64,000 bases of DNA from Rhodanobacter denitrificans (GTDB lineage: Bacteria; Pseudomonadota; Gammaproteobacteria; Xanthomonadales; Rhodanobacteraceae), in the NCBI RefSeq assembly GCF_003335105.1, contig NZ_QFWQ01000006.1, forward strand, positions 124,001 through 188,000, written 5' to 3'. Under the pieces are notes generated by a model that searched no databases, was not told where the DNA came from, and worked only from the letters and a program-made list of their open reading frames with translations. Below are positions 22,601 to 31,578 of the stretch, one piece after another; the first letter of the stretch is position 1, and each line of letters opens with the position of its first letter. Made by a program: the position numbers and the translations under genes.

Positions 22601-25462
22601 GTGACGAAGAAACCGCTTGCCCTGCTCATTGCCGGCCTGCTGACCCTGGCCGGCGGCATGCCATTGGCGCTGGCCGCACCCGACACCGCCATGGCGGCGG
22701 CGACGACGACACAGCAGCAGATCCCCGAACTCGCCTGGACCCGCTTCACCCTGCCGAACGGGCTGACCGTGGTGGTGCACGAGGATCACAAGGCGCCGGT
22801 GGTGGCGGTGAGCGTGTGGTATCACGTCGGTTCGTCGTACGAGCCGAAGGGCAAGACCGGTTTCGCGCACCTGTTCGAGCACCTGATGTTCCAGGGCTCG
22901 GAAAACCACAAGGACGAATTCTTCAAGCCGTTCGAGCTGGCCGGCGCCACCGACCAGAACGGCACCACCTGGCTCGACCGCACCAATTACTTCGAGACGG
23001 TGCCGACCAGCGCGCTGGACATGGCGCTGTGGATGGAATCGGACCGCATGGGCCACCTGCTCGGCGCGATCGGCCAGCCGCAGCTCGATGAGCAGCGCGG
23101 CGTGGTGCAGAACGAGAAGCGCCAGGGCGAGAACCAGCCGTACGGCCGTGCCAGCGAGCTGATCCAGGCCGAGGCGTTCCCGGCCAACCACCCATACCAC
23201 CACGACACCATCGGCTCGATGGACGACTTGAACGCCGCCTCGCTGGGCGACGTCAAGCAATGGTTCCGCGATTACTACGGCGCCGCCAACACGGTGGTGG
23301 TGCTGTCCGGCGACATCACGCCGGCGTTGGCGAAGGAAAAGATGCTGAAGTACTTCGGCGACATCGCCGCCGGGCCGCAGGTGCCGCGGCCGCAGCCGTG
23401 GGTGGCGCCGCGCGACCGCTCGACCCGCGGCACGATGACCGACAACGTGGCGCAGGTGCGCATCTATCGCGAGTGGAACGTGCCCGGCCGCGGCAGCCGC
23501 GACGAGAACCTGCTGGAACTGGCCGCCGCCGTGCTGGGCGGCAGCAAGACCTCGCGGCTGTACCAGCGGCTGGTCTACCAGGACAAGCTCGCCGACAGCG
23601 TCTCGGTCGACGTCGAGCAGCACGTGCTGGCCAGCCTGTTCAACCTGCAGGTGGACGTGAAGAAGGGCGCCGACCCGGCCAAGGTCGAGGCGGCGATCGC
23701 CGACGAGTGGCGGAAATTCCTGAAGGACGGCCCCAGTGCCGACGAGCTGGCGCGGGTCAAGACGGAAACCCGTGCCTCGTTCGTGCGCGGGCTGGAAAAG
23801 GTCAATACGCAGGCTTCGATCCTGGCCGAGAGCCAGTTGTACCGCAACGATCCGGGCGCCTACCTGAAGGACTTCAAGGAATTCATGGCGGCCACCCCGG
23901 CGCAGGTCAGCGCGGTGGCGAACCGGTGGATCGCCAGGGGCGACTACACGCTGACCGTGGTGCCGGGCAAGGTCGAGGACACCGACATGGCCACCGTGGC
24001 CGGCCGGCCCGCGGCCGGCGGCGCGCCGGCGCCGATGCTGTCGGCGAAGGGCAACTACCGCACGGTGAAGAGCGATGTGGACCGCAGCAAGGGCGTGCCC
24101 GCAGTCGGCACGTTCCCCGACCTCAGCTTCCCCGCCCTGCAGCGCGGCAAGCTGGACAACGGCGTCGAAGTGATCCTGGCCGAGCGCCATGCGGTGCCGG
24201 CGGTGCAGCTGCAGCTGCTGTTCGACGCCGGCTACGCGGCCGACCAGGGCCGCAAGCTGGGGACTTCCAGCTTCACCATGGCGATGCTCGACGAGGGCAG
24301 CAAGGAACTCGACTCGGTCGAGATCGCCAAGCGCAAGCAGCGCCTCGGCGCCATCATCGCCAGCGGTTGCGGGCTGGACTACTGCAATGCCTCGTTGAAC
24401 GCGCTGGACGACCAGCTGAAGCCGTCGCTCGACCTGTTCGCCGACATCGTGCGCAACCCGGCGTTCCGCGAGGCCGACATCGGCCGCCTGCGCGGCCAGT
24501 GGCTGGCGCGCATCGCCCAGGAGAAGAGCCAGCCGACCGGCATCGCGTTGCGCACCCTGCCGCCGCTGCTGTACGGCAAGGGCCACGCCTATGCGATTCC
24601 GTTCACCGGCACCGGCACCGAGGCCTCGATCAAGTCGCTGAGCGCCGCCGACATGCGCGCGTTCATGGGCGATTTCATCCGCCCGGACAACATGCAGATC
24701 CTGGTCGCCGGCGACACCACGCTGGACAAGGTCATCCCGCAGTTGAATGCCGCGTTCGGCAACTGGAAAGCGCCAGCCAGCAAGGTGCCGGCGAAGAACA
24801 TCGGCAAGGTCGCGCCGCCATCGCAGGTGCGCGTGTACCTGGTCGACCGCCCCGGCGCGCAGCAGAGCCTGATCCTCGCCGGCAGCCTGGCGCCATCGAC
24901 CGAAGCGCCGAACAATCTGGAGATCCAGACCATGAACGGCGCCTTCGGCGGCACCTTCACCTCGCGCCTCAACATGAACCTGCGCGAGGACAAGCACTGG
25001 GCCTACGGCGCCTTCAGCTTCCTGCAGAACGCGCAGGGCCAGCGCCCGTTCATGCTGTACGCGCCGGTGCAGACCGACAAGACCGCACCGTCGGTGGCCG
25101 AGATGCTGAAGGAGGCGAAGGGCGTGATCGGCGGGCAGCCGCTGACCGCGCAGGAGATCGGCAAGATCAAGGTCGGCGACGTGCGCAGCATGCCGGGCAG
25201 CTACCAGACCACCTCGGCGGTGATGGGCGCGCTGCAGGGCATCGCGCTGTACCACCGGCCGGATGATTACGTGCAGACCCTGAAGTCGCGCATCGAGGCG
25301 CAGACCGATGCCTCGGTGGAAGCGGCGGCGAAGGAGATCATCCACCCGGACCAGCTCACCTGGGTGATCGTCGGTGACCTCAAGAAGATCGAGGCGCCGA
25401 TCCGCGCGCTGAAGCTTGGCGAAGTGCAGGTGCTCGACGCCGACGGCAAGCCGGTGCAGTGA
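22601..25462 (+). CDS. Periplasmic M16 family zinc metallopeptidase (two M16 units)
   Basis: 953 residues with a GTG start preceded by the strong site AGGAGG 6 nt upstream. A signal peptide covers about 1-26 (LALAAP). The first M16 unit has the inverted zinc motif HLFEH with His90, Glu93 and His94. The second unit (from about 510) keeps the fold (FDAGYAADQGRKLGTSSFT) but lacks the zinc motif, as in other two-domain pitrilysin-type enzymes where the second half only shapes the chamber. It probably degrades peptides in the periplasm. It is followed by its own lipoprotein gene 142 bp downstream. Confidence 0.93.
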   Translation: MTKKPLALLIAGLLTLAGGMPLALAAPDTAMAAATTTQQQIPELAWTRFTLPNGLTVVVHEDHKAPVVAVSVWYHVGSSYEPKGKTGFAHLFEHLMFQGSENHKDEFFKPFELAGATDQNGTTWLDRTNYFETVPTSALDMALWMESDRMGHLLGAIGQPQLDEQRGVVQNEKRQGENQPYGRASELIQAEAFPANHPYHHDTIGSMDDLNAASLGDVKQWFRDYYGAANTVVVLSGDITPALAKEKMLKYFGDIAAGPQVPRPQPWVAPRDRSTRGTMTDNVAQVRIYREWNVPGRGSRDENLLELAAAVLGGSKTSRLYQRLVYQDKLADSVSVDVEQHVLASLFNLQVDVKKGADPAKVEAAIADEWRKFLKDGPSADELARVKTETRASFVRGLEKVNTQASILAESQLYRNDPGAYLKDFKEFMAATPAQVSAVANRWIARGDYTLTVVPGKVEDTDMATVAGRPAAGGAPAPMLSAKGNYRTVKSDVDRSKGVPAVGTFPDLSFPALQRGKLDNGVEVILAERHAVPAVQLQLLFDAGYAADQGRKLGTSSFTMAMLDEGSKELDSVEIAKRKQRLGAIIASGCGLDYCNASLNALDDQLKPSLDLFADIVRNPAFREADIGRLRGQWLARIAQEKSQPTGIALRTLPPLLYGKGHAYAIPFTGTGTEASIKSLSAADMRAFMGDFIRPDNMQILVAGDTTLDKVIPQLNAAFGNWKAPASKVPAKNIGKVAPPSQVRVYLVDRPGAQQSLILAGSLAPSTEAPNNLEIQTMNGAFGGTFTSRLNMNLREDKHWAYGAFSFLQNAQGQRPFMLYAPVQTDKTAPSVAEMLKEAKGVIGGQPLTAQEIGKIKVGDVRSMPGSYQTTSAVMGALQGIALYHRPDDYVQTLKSRIEAQTDASVEAAAKEIIHPDQLTWVIVGDLKKIEAPIRALKLGEVQVLDADGKPVQ

Positions 25463-25604
25463 GCCCGTGCGTGGTGCCGGCATGCGCCGGCACCACGCGT
25501 TGTGGATCGGTTGGGGGACGCGCCGCCGTCCCCGCGCTAGGATGGAGGCCGTGCCGGCAATGCCCGGCCTCTTTCATGTCCAAGCCATCGTCGCGGAGCC
25601 ACCC

Positions 25605-26012
25605 ATGCGCAAGACCCTGCTGTTGCTCGTCCCCATCCTCCTGCTTGGTGCCTGCAGCTGGGGCATCACCCTGGACGACGCCGCCAAGAACGTGCGCACG
25701 GCGTGGAGCGGCGACGTCTCCTCCTGTCGCGAACTGGGCAAGGTCACCGTGTCGGTGATGGACCGCGTCGGCCCGGTCGACCGCAACGACATCAAGGTGC
25801 GTGACGAACTGGAAGTGCTGGCCCGAAACGAAGCCGCCAAGATGCACGCCGATACGATCAAGCCGCTGGCCGAACCGGCCGACGGCTCGCAGCCATGGGG
25901 CGCCTACCAGTGCGGTGCACACCAGCCTGCGCCGACCGGTGCGCCGCGGGCGCCGGCCGGTTCCGGCTCGGCTCCTGGCCAGTTGCAGACCTTCCCCGTG
26001 CACGGCGGCTGA
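25605..26012 (+). CDS. Small lipoprotein (DUF4156-like)
   Basis: 135 residues. The signal peptide ends in the lipobox LLLGAC with Cys17. The mature part has two further cysteines (SSCRELG and YQCGAH) and a Pro/Ala/Gly-rich tail. The spacing of the first Cys followed by ELGKVTVSV fits the DUF4156 group of small outer-membrane lipoproteins. GGAG is 7 nt before the start. A strong terminator follows. Function unknown. Confidence 0.75.
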   Translation: MRKTLLLLVPILLLGACSWGITLDDAAKNVRTAWSGDVSSCRELGKVTVSVMDRVGPVDRNDIKVRDELEVLARNEAAKMHADTIKPLAEPADGSQPWGAYQCGAHQPAPTGAPRAPAGSGSAPGQLQTFPVHGG

Positions 26013-26034
26013 AGCCCGCCTGGTCCGGTCATCG

Positions 26035-26060
26035 AAAGGCGCCCTGCGGGGCGCCTTTTT
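26035..26060 (+). terminator. Rho-independent terminator
   Basis: AAAGGCGCC (26035-26043), loop CTGCGG, GGCGCCTTT (26050-26058) and a run of five T. It ends the transcript of the small lipoprotein gene. Confidence 0.92.
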
Positions 26061-26123
26061 CGTGCGCGCAGACCGGGTACTTGCACCGTGCAAAGGGTCG
26101 GCATAAACTTCACAAACAAATAG

Positions 26124-26139
26124 TACATATATGTATAAT
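26124..26139 (+). promoter_or_regulatory. Palindrome overlapping the -10 of the efflux operon
   Basis: TACATATATGTA (26124-26135) is a perfect dyad. It runs into TATAAT (26134-26139), a consensus -10 about 15 bp before the marR-type start codon. The MarR protein encoded next is the likely ligand, giving autorepression of the operon. No good -35 is seen. Confidence 0.6.
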
Positions 26140-26153
26140 ATACGTAACACCTA

Positions 26154-26660
26154 ATGATCGATGCCGTGAACAGCTTTGCCCCCACCGAGCAGCGCCTCGC
26201 GGTCACCTGCCGCCGGCACCCGGCGTTTCCGCGCGAGCCGGCGGTGCTGGTGCGGCTGGTCAAGCATCTCTACAAGCGCCTGCATGACGACGCCAATGCG
26301 CTGCTGAAGCCGTGGGGCATCAACCACCCGGAATACAACCTGCTGATGATGCTGTACGGCACCGAGGGGTATACGCTGAGCCCGTCGCAGCTGGCGGCGG
26401 CGGCGGGGGAGAAATCCGCCAACATCACGCGGCTGACCGACGGGTTGTGCGACAAGGGCCTGATCGAGCGCACCGCCAGCGACGAGGACCGCCGCCGGAT
26501 CGCGCTCACGTTGACCGGGGCGGGGGTGGCGATGATCAAGGGCTTCCTGCCCGACGTCTGCACCTTGCTGGAGCGTCAGACCTCCGGCCTGCAGCCGCGC
26601 GAGGCCGCGCAGCTGGAAAAGCTGCTGAAGAAATTCCTGGATCACCTCGAGCAGGCCTGA
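26154..26660 (+). CDS. MarR family transcriptional regulator
   Basis: 168 residues with a winged helix-turn-helix (about 65-130, LSPSQLAAAAGEKSANITRL and the wing DEDRRRIALTLT). It is the first gene of a four-gene set with a FUSC exporter, a DUF1656 protein and an HlyD adaptor, all on the same strand with gaps of 4 bp or small overlaps. Such regulators usually release DNA on binding an aromatic or lipophilic compound, which the pump then removes. The inducer is unknown. Confidence 0.93.
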   Translation: MIDAVNSFAPTEQRLAVTCRRHPAFPREPAVLVRLVKHLYKRLHDDANALLKPWGINHPEYNLLMMLYGTEGYTLSPSQLAAAAGEKSANITRLTDGLCDKGLIERTASDEDRRRIALTLTGAGVAMIKGFLPDVCTLLERQTSGLQPREAAQLEKLLKKFLDHLEQA

Positions 26661-26664
26661 AGTC

Positions 26665-28794
26665 GTGACCGCCGACGTCATCGAATCCGGACCGCAACCC
26701 CCGCTCCGGCAGTGGCTGACCGACGCCCTCGCCAGCGAAGGCGGTGCGTGGCTGTTCGTGTTCAAGGCCGCGCTGGCGCTGTATGCGGCGACCTGGCTGG
26801 CGATGTGGCTGCAGCTGGAGAAACCGTCCACCACGATGATCACCGTCGTGCTGCTGATGCACCCGCAGAGCGGCATGGTGCTGGCGAAGAGCTTCTACCG
26901 GGCGATCGGCACGCTGGCCGGCAGCATGTTCGGCGTGCTGCTGATGGCGCTGTTCCCGCAGCAGCGCGAGTTGTTCCTGCTGTCGATGTCGCTGTGGGTG
27001 GCGCTGTGCGCCGGCGGCGCCACGCTGTACCGCAACTTCATGTCCTACGGCTTCGTGCTGGCCGGCTACACCGCTGCGATCGTCACCCTGCCGGCGATCG
27101 GCAATCCGCTGAACGTGTTCGACTCGGCGGTGATGCGGGTGAGCGAGGTGTTGCTGGGCGTGGTCGTGGCCGGCGCGGTGAGCGACCTGGTGCTGCCCAC
27201 CCGCCTGCGCGAGACGTTGCGGCGCGAAGCGCGCGATCAGATCGGGCACTTCCTCGACTTCGCCCGCAACAGTACCGGCGGCGCGATCGCCCGTGGCGAG
27301 ATGGAGCAGACCTACCTGCGTTTCGTGCGGGGCGCGGTGCAGCTGGAAAACCTGCGCGCCGCGGTGATCTTCGAGGATCCGGAGGCGCGTGCGCGCAGCA
27401 GTCGCATCCGGCTGCTCAACCAGCGCTACATGTCGGCCACCACCACCTTCCAGTCGGTGCACCACCTGATCAACCGGCTGCAGCGCAGCGGCCGCGCCGA
27501 GGCCGCCGATGCGCTGATTGCGCTGTACCGGCCGATCGGCGAGGCGTTGTCGCCGGAGCCGGCGCAGCGGCACGACCCGGCCGTGCTGGCGCCGCGGCTG
27601 CGGGCCTGCGAACAGACGCTGCCGGCACTGGCGCAGCACCTGCGCGATACGCTGCCGGGGGAGCCGGCGCGGCTGGACTTCGACACCGGCGCGATCCTGC
27701 TGCAGCGCCTCGCCGACGAATTGCACGGCTTCACGCTGGTGGTGAGCTCGCTGCGCGCCGAGCGCCTGCGCGGCAACGTGGAACGGGTGCAGTTCCGCCG
27801 CGGCAACGACTACGCCGGTGCCGCCCTTGCGGTGCTGCGCACCTTCCTCACGATGATCGCACTGGGCGCGTTCTGGCTGGCCAGCGGCTGGCCGCACGGG
27901 GCCAGTGCGATGCTGATCGCGACGATCTTCGCCGGCCTGCTGGCGATGGCACCGAATCCGGTGTCGGCGGCGTTCCGCACCCTGTTCGCGCAAGGTCTGG
28001 GCATGGCCGTGGCGTTCGTCGTCACGTTCGGGCTGCTGCCGAGCTGCGACGGCTACACGATGTTCATCGCGGCCACGCTGCCGTTCCTGATTCCCGGCTT
28101 CTATGTGCAGTCGAAGCCCGCGCTTTCCACCATGGGCGTGGGCTACGGCATCGGCTTCGTCTCCAGCATGCTGCTGACCAACCGGATGAGCTACGACCCG
28201 GCGTTCTTCATCAACGAGGCGATGGCGCAGCTGGCCGGGTTCGCGCTCTGCGCGGTGGCCTTCATGGCCATTCCGGCGATCGCCGGCACCGGCTGGCAGC
28301 GCGCGCGCCAGCTGCGCCAGTTGCGCCGGCAGGTGGTGCAGGCAGCCAGCGCGCCGCTGGCGGGGCTGGCGTACCGCTTCGAGAGCATCAACCGCGACCT
28401 GTTCCTGCAGGTGGTGACGTATACCCGGCCGGAGAGCCGCGAATCGCGCGACCTGCTGGCCTGGGCGTTGACCGTGCACGAGTGCGGCCGCGCCCTGATC
28501 GAGCTGCGCCAGGACATGGCCGGCAGCCAGTTGCCCGCTCCGGTGGAGCGGCACGCGCAGCAGGCGGTGCAGGCCGTGGCCTGGCTGTTCGAGGCGCCGG
28601 ACCCCGTGCGCTGGCAGCAGGCGGAGCAGGCAGTCGTTGAGGCGATCACGGGAATCCGGCGCGGCCAGTCGGGCGCGCAGGCCGGCAGCCGCCGCGTGCT
28701 GCTGCACCTGCACCAGCTGCGCAGCGTGCTGCGCGACGACGAATCGGCGCTGGCGCCGTACATGCCGGTGGCGGAGGAGCCTGCCCATGCCTAG
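26665..28794 (+). CDS. FUSC/AaeB-type aromatic compound efflux permease
   Basis: 709 residues with GTG start 4 bp after marR. Two membrane blocks of about five to six helices each (roughly 28-180 and 385-540) alternate with long soluble parts. This is the architecture of FUSC/AaeB proteins, which export p-hydroxybenzoate-like acids together with an HlyD adaptor (AaeA) and the small AaeX. The matching partners follow directly. Substrate assignment is by analogy. Confidence 0.9.
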   Translation: MTADVIESGPQPPLRQWLTDALASEGGAWLFVFKAALALYAATWLAMWLQLEKPSTTMITVVLLMHPQSGMVLAKSFYRAIGTLAGSMFGVLLMALFPQQRELFLLSMSLWVALCAGGATLYRNFMSYGFVLAGYTAAIVTLPAIGNPLNVFDSAVMRVSEVLLGVVVAGAVSDLVLPTRLRETLRREARDQIGHFLDFARNSTGGAIARGEMEQTYLRFVRGAVQLENLRAAVIFEDPEARARSSRIRLLNQRYMSATTTFQSVHHLINRLQRSGRAEAADALIALYRPIGEALSPEPAQRHDPAVLAPRLRACEQTLPALAQHLRDTLPGEPARLDFDTGAILLQRLADELHGFTLVVSSLRAERLRGNVERVQFRRGNDYAGAALAVLRTFLTMIALGAFWLASGWPHGASAMLIATIFAGLLAMAPNPVSAAFRTLFAQGLGMAVAFVVTFGLLPSCDGYTMFIAATLPFLIPGFYVQSKPALSTMGVGYGIGFVSSMLLTNRMSYDPAFFINEAMAQLAGFALCAVAFMAIPAIAGTGWQRARQLRQLRRQVVQAASAPLAGLAYRFESINRDLFLQVVTYTRPESRESRDLLAWALTVHECGRALIELRQDMAGSQLPAPVERHAQQAVQAVAWLFEAPDPVRWQQAEQAVVEAITGIRRGQSGAQAGSRRVLLHLHQLRSVLRDDESALAPYMPVAEEPAHA

Positions 28795-28987
28795 TGAAGT
28801 ATCGATCGGCGGCGCCATGATGCCCGGCCTGGTGGTGATCTTCTTCGGTTGCCTGCTGCTGATGTGGCTGCTCGACGAGGTCATCGGGCGGCTTGGCCTG
28901 TACCGCTACGTGCTGCATCCATCGCTGGTGCGGCTGGCGCTGTTCGTCTGCCTGTTCGGCGCCGCCGGACTGTTGCTGATCCACTGA
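28787..28987 (+). CDS. DUF1656 (AaeX-like) small membrane protein
   Basis: 66 residues with two hydrophobic helices (about 12-30 and 46-64), typical for DUF1656. It overlaps the end of the FUSC gene by 8 bp and has AGGAG 8 nt before its ATG. Always found between FUSC and HlyD genes in such operons, its role in the pump is not known. Confidence 0.88.
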   Translation: MPSEVSIGGAMMPGLVVIFFGCLLLMWLLDEVIGRLGLYRYVLHPSLVRLALFVCLFGAAGLLLIH

Positions 28988-28996
28988 GTCCATCCC

Positions 28997-30004
28997 ATGA
29001 ACAACAAACCCCTGCTGCTGCGCCTGGCCGTCACCAGCATCATCGTCATCGTGGCGGTCCTGCTCGGCCATGCCCTGTGGAAGCACTACCTGTATTCGCC
29101 GTGGACCCGCGACGGCCGCGTGCGTGCCGAGGTGGTGCGGATCGCGCCGGACGTCTCCGGCCTGGTCACCCGCGTGGCGGTGAGCGACAACCAGTTCGTG
29201 CGCCGGGGCGACCTGCTGTTCGCCATCGATCCCGCGCGGTTCCGCTATGCGGTCGACCAGGCGCAGGCGAACCTGGATGCCGCCGAGGCCAGCGCCCGCG
29301 CCGCCGGCGCCAACATCAACGCGGCGCTGGCCAGCGCCGCGGCGCGCAAGGCCGAATACGACATGCGTGCGGAAGAGGCTGCGCGCCGCCAGCGCCTGGG
29401 CGACATCGTCACCAGGGAAGAGCGCACCAATGCCACCGCCACCGCGAATTCCGCCCGCGCTACCTGGGCCCAGGCGCAGGCCGGCGGCAGCCAGGCATCG
29501 GCGGTGCGCCAACAGGCGCAGGCCGCGGTGGAGCAGGCGCAGGTCGCGCTGGACCAGGCCACGCTCAATCTCGAGCGCACCGAGGTGCGCGCGCCGGTGG
29601 ACGGTTACGTCACCAACCTCGACATCCGCGTCGGCGACTACGCCAGTACCGGCAGCCCGCGGCTGGCCTTGATCGACAGCCACGGCTATTACATCTACGG
29701 CTACTTCGAGGAAACCAAGCTGCCGCAGCTGCGCGTGGGCGACCCGGTCGACATCCGCCTGATGGCTGGCGGCGTGCACCTGAAAGGCACCATCACCGGG
29801 ATCGCCCGCGGCATCACGGATCGCGACAACCCGACCGGCAGCGACCTGCTGGCCGACGTCAACCCCACCTTCAACTGGGTGCGGCTGGCGCAGCGGGTGC
29901 CCGTGCGCATCGCGATCGACACCAGCAGGCTCTCGCCCGACACGCTGATCGCCGCCGGCATGACCGCCACCATCGAGGTGCGGCCGCGCGCAGGCGGGAA
30001 ATAG
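28997..30004 (+). CDS. HlyD/AaeA-type periplasmic adaptor of the efflux pump
   Basis: 335 residues. A membrane anchor (about 9-27) is followed by a barrel-sandwich half (VRIAPDVSGLVTRVAVSDNQFVRRGDLLF), a helical hairpin rich in Ala and Gln (about 85-195), and the returning lipoyl half (RAPVDGYVTNLDIRVGDY). It links the inner-membrane FUSC pump to the outer side. It is the last gene of the MarR operon. Confidence 0.93.
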   Translation: MNNKPLLLRLAVTSIIVIVAVLLGHALWKHYLYSPWTRDGRVRAEVVRIAPDVSGLVTRVAVSDNQFVRRGDLLFAIDPARFRYAVDQAQANLDAAEASARAAGANINAALASAAARKAEYDMRAEEAARRQRLGDIVTREERTNATATANSARATWAQAQAGGSQASAVRQQAQAAVEQAQVALDQATLNLERTEVRAPVDGYVTNLDIRVGDYASTGSPRLALIDSHGYYIYGYFEETKLPQLRVGDPVDIRLMAGGVHLKGTITGIARGITDRDNPTGSDLLADVNPTFNWVRLAQRVPVRIAIDTSRLSPDTLIAAGMTATIEVRPRAGGK

Positions 30005-30066
30005 CCGGCGGTAGGCGCGTCCGCCGCGGTTTGCGATGATGGGCGCTGTTGCTTACCGGTGTCGCC

Positions 30067-31458
30067 ATGAACAAGCTGATCGCCGCCCCCGGCCGACTCG
30101 CGCGCATGCTGCCGTTCCGGCGCAAGTCGCACGCGGCGCCGGTCGCGCTGCCGTCCTTTGCCGTCTCCGCCGGGGACATCGCCGTGCTGCCCGATCCGGC
30201 CGTGTTCCGGCGCGAGCTGCTGCAGCGCATCGCACAGGCCACCCGGCGCATCGTGATCGTGGCGCTGTACCTGCAGGACGACGACGGTGGCCGCGAGGTG
30301 CTCGACGCGCTGTACGCGGCGAAGGCGCGCCAGCCGGCGCTGCAGGTATCGGTGTTCGTCGACTGGCATCGTGCGCAGCGCGGCCTGATCGGCAAGCAGA
30401 AGAGCGCGGGCAACGCCGGCATGTACCGCGAATACGCCGCGCGGCTGGGCCCCGGCGTGGAAATCCACGGCGTGCCGGTGCAGAACCGCGAGCTGTTCGG
30501 CGTGCTGCACCTGAAGGGTTTCGTGATCGACGATGCGGTGCTGTACAGCGGCGCCAGCCTCAACGACGTCTACCTGGCGCGACACGGGCGCTACCGGCTC
30601 GACCGCTACCACCTGCTGCTGCATCGCGGCCTGGCCGATGCCATGGCGGGTTTCGTGCAGCAGTACTTCGCCGAAAGCGCGGCGGTGTGCCGGCTGGACG
30701 CGGCCACGGTTCCGTCCACCAGGGCGCTGCAGCCGGCGATCCGCGAATTCCGCCAGGCCCTGCAGCATGCCGCCTACCAGGTGCCGCACGAGCTGCCGGG
30801 AGCCGGCGAGCTGGCGGTGACGCCGCTGCTCGGTTTCGGCCGTGGCGACAACGCGCTCAACGAGGCGCTGCTGGCGCTGCTGGGCGGCACGCGCCGGCGG
30901 CTGATCCTGCTGACGCCGTACTTCAACCTGCCGCGGCCGGTGCGGGTGGTGCTGGGCCAGCTGCTGCGCCGCGGCTGCACCATCGACATCATGGTCGGCG
31001 ACAAGGTCGCCAACGATTTCTACATTCCGCCGGGACAGCCGTTCAAGACGATCGGCCTGTTGCCGTACCTGTACGAGAACAACCTGCGCCGCTTCGCGCG
31101 GGCGCATCGCCGGCAGATCGACAGTGGCCAGCTCAACCTGCACCTGTGGCGCGACGGCGACAACAGCTACCACCTGAAAGGCCTGTTCATCGACGACGAC
31201 GTGGCCGTGCTGACCGGCAACAACCTCAACCCGCGCGCCTGGTCGCTGGACCTGGAAAACGGCCTGGTGCTGCGCGACCCCGCGCATCTGCTGCAGGCGA
31301 AACACGAGGCGGAGTGGGCGGCCCTGCGCCGCCACGCCACGCGGGTGGCCGATTACCACGCGCTGGAAAGTCCGCGGCGCTACCCGGCCGAAGTGCGCCG
31401 GCTGCTGCGGCGATTGAACCGCACCCGGCTGGACCGGCTGGTCAATCGCCTGCTGTGA
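30067..31458 (+). CDS. pssA: CDP-diacylglycerol-serine O-phosphatidyltransferase (PssA, phospholipase D superfamily)
   Basis: 463 residues (E. coli 451). Both HKD motifs are present: HLKGFVIDD (His148, Lys150, Asp155) and HLKGLFIDD (His369, Lys371, Asp376). Long stretches match the E. coli enzyme, such as VDWHRAQRG and LYSGASLNDVY. It makes phosphatidylserine, the precursor of phosphatidylethanolamine. This type is soluble or ribosome-associated and unrelated to the membrane Pss of Gram-positives. ATG 30067 is used; an upstream ATG at 30049 adds six residues. Confidence 0.95.
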   Translation: MNKLIAAPGRLARMLPFRRKSHAAPVALPSFAVSAGDIAVLPDPAVFRRELLQRIAQATRRIVIVALYLQDDDGGREVLDALYAAKARQPALQVSVFVDWHRAQRGLIGKQKSAGNAGMYREYAARLGPGVEIHGVPVQNRELFGVLHLKGFVIDDAVLYSGASLNDVYLARHGRYRLDRYHLLLHRGLADAMAGFVQQYFAESAAVCRLDAATVPSTRALQPAIREFRQALQHAAYQVPHELPGAGELAVTPLLGFGRGDNALNEALLALLGGTRRRLILLTPYFNLPRPVRVVLGQLLRRGCTIDIMVGDKVANDFYIPPGQPFKTIGLLPYLYENNLRRFARAHRRQIDSGQLNLHLWRDGDNSYHLKGLFIDDDVAVLTGNNLNPRAWSLDLENGLVLRDPAHLLQAKHEAEWAALRRHATRVADYHALESPRRYPAEVRRLLRRLNRTRLDRLVNRLL

Positions 31459-31463
31459 GCCTC

Positions 31464-31578
31464 ACGACGCGGCGAGCCGGTTGAGTTTCGTAGGGCGGGC
31501 ACCGCCCGCCGGCTTTTCGATATGCCGCGGCGAGAGCGGCGGGCCGTGCCCGCCCTACGACGCGGCGAGCCGGTTGAG
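31464..31578. repeat. Palindromic CGTAGGGCGGGC element, copy 2, with flanking 22-bp direct repeats
   Basis: CGTAGGGCGGGCAC (31489-31502) and GTGCCCGCCCTACG (31546-31559) are perfect 14-bp inverted ends, as at 19221-19278. Around them the same 22 bp occur twice, at 31464-31485 and 31557-31578. The second copy is the real 3' end of the neighbouring GNAT gene (codons for LNRLAAS). The first copy would encode the same residues followed by TGA. This looks like an insertion that duplicated its target and gave the gene a new TAG stop. Confidence 0.82.

Noticed and set aside
22535-25483. Long antisense open frame over the M16 peptidase gene (over 900 codons)
   Set aside because: GC-rich DNA gives long stop-free antisense frames. 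The translation is arginine/histidine/glutamine-rich without domains, and the sense strand encodes a clear enzyme with signal peptide and zinc motif.
26536-28884. Antisense open frame over the FUSC transporter gene
   Set aside because: Low-complexity Arg/Gln/His composition and no family features. The sense frame has proper membrane helices and operon context.
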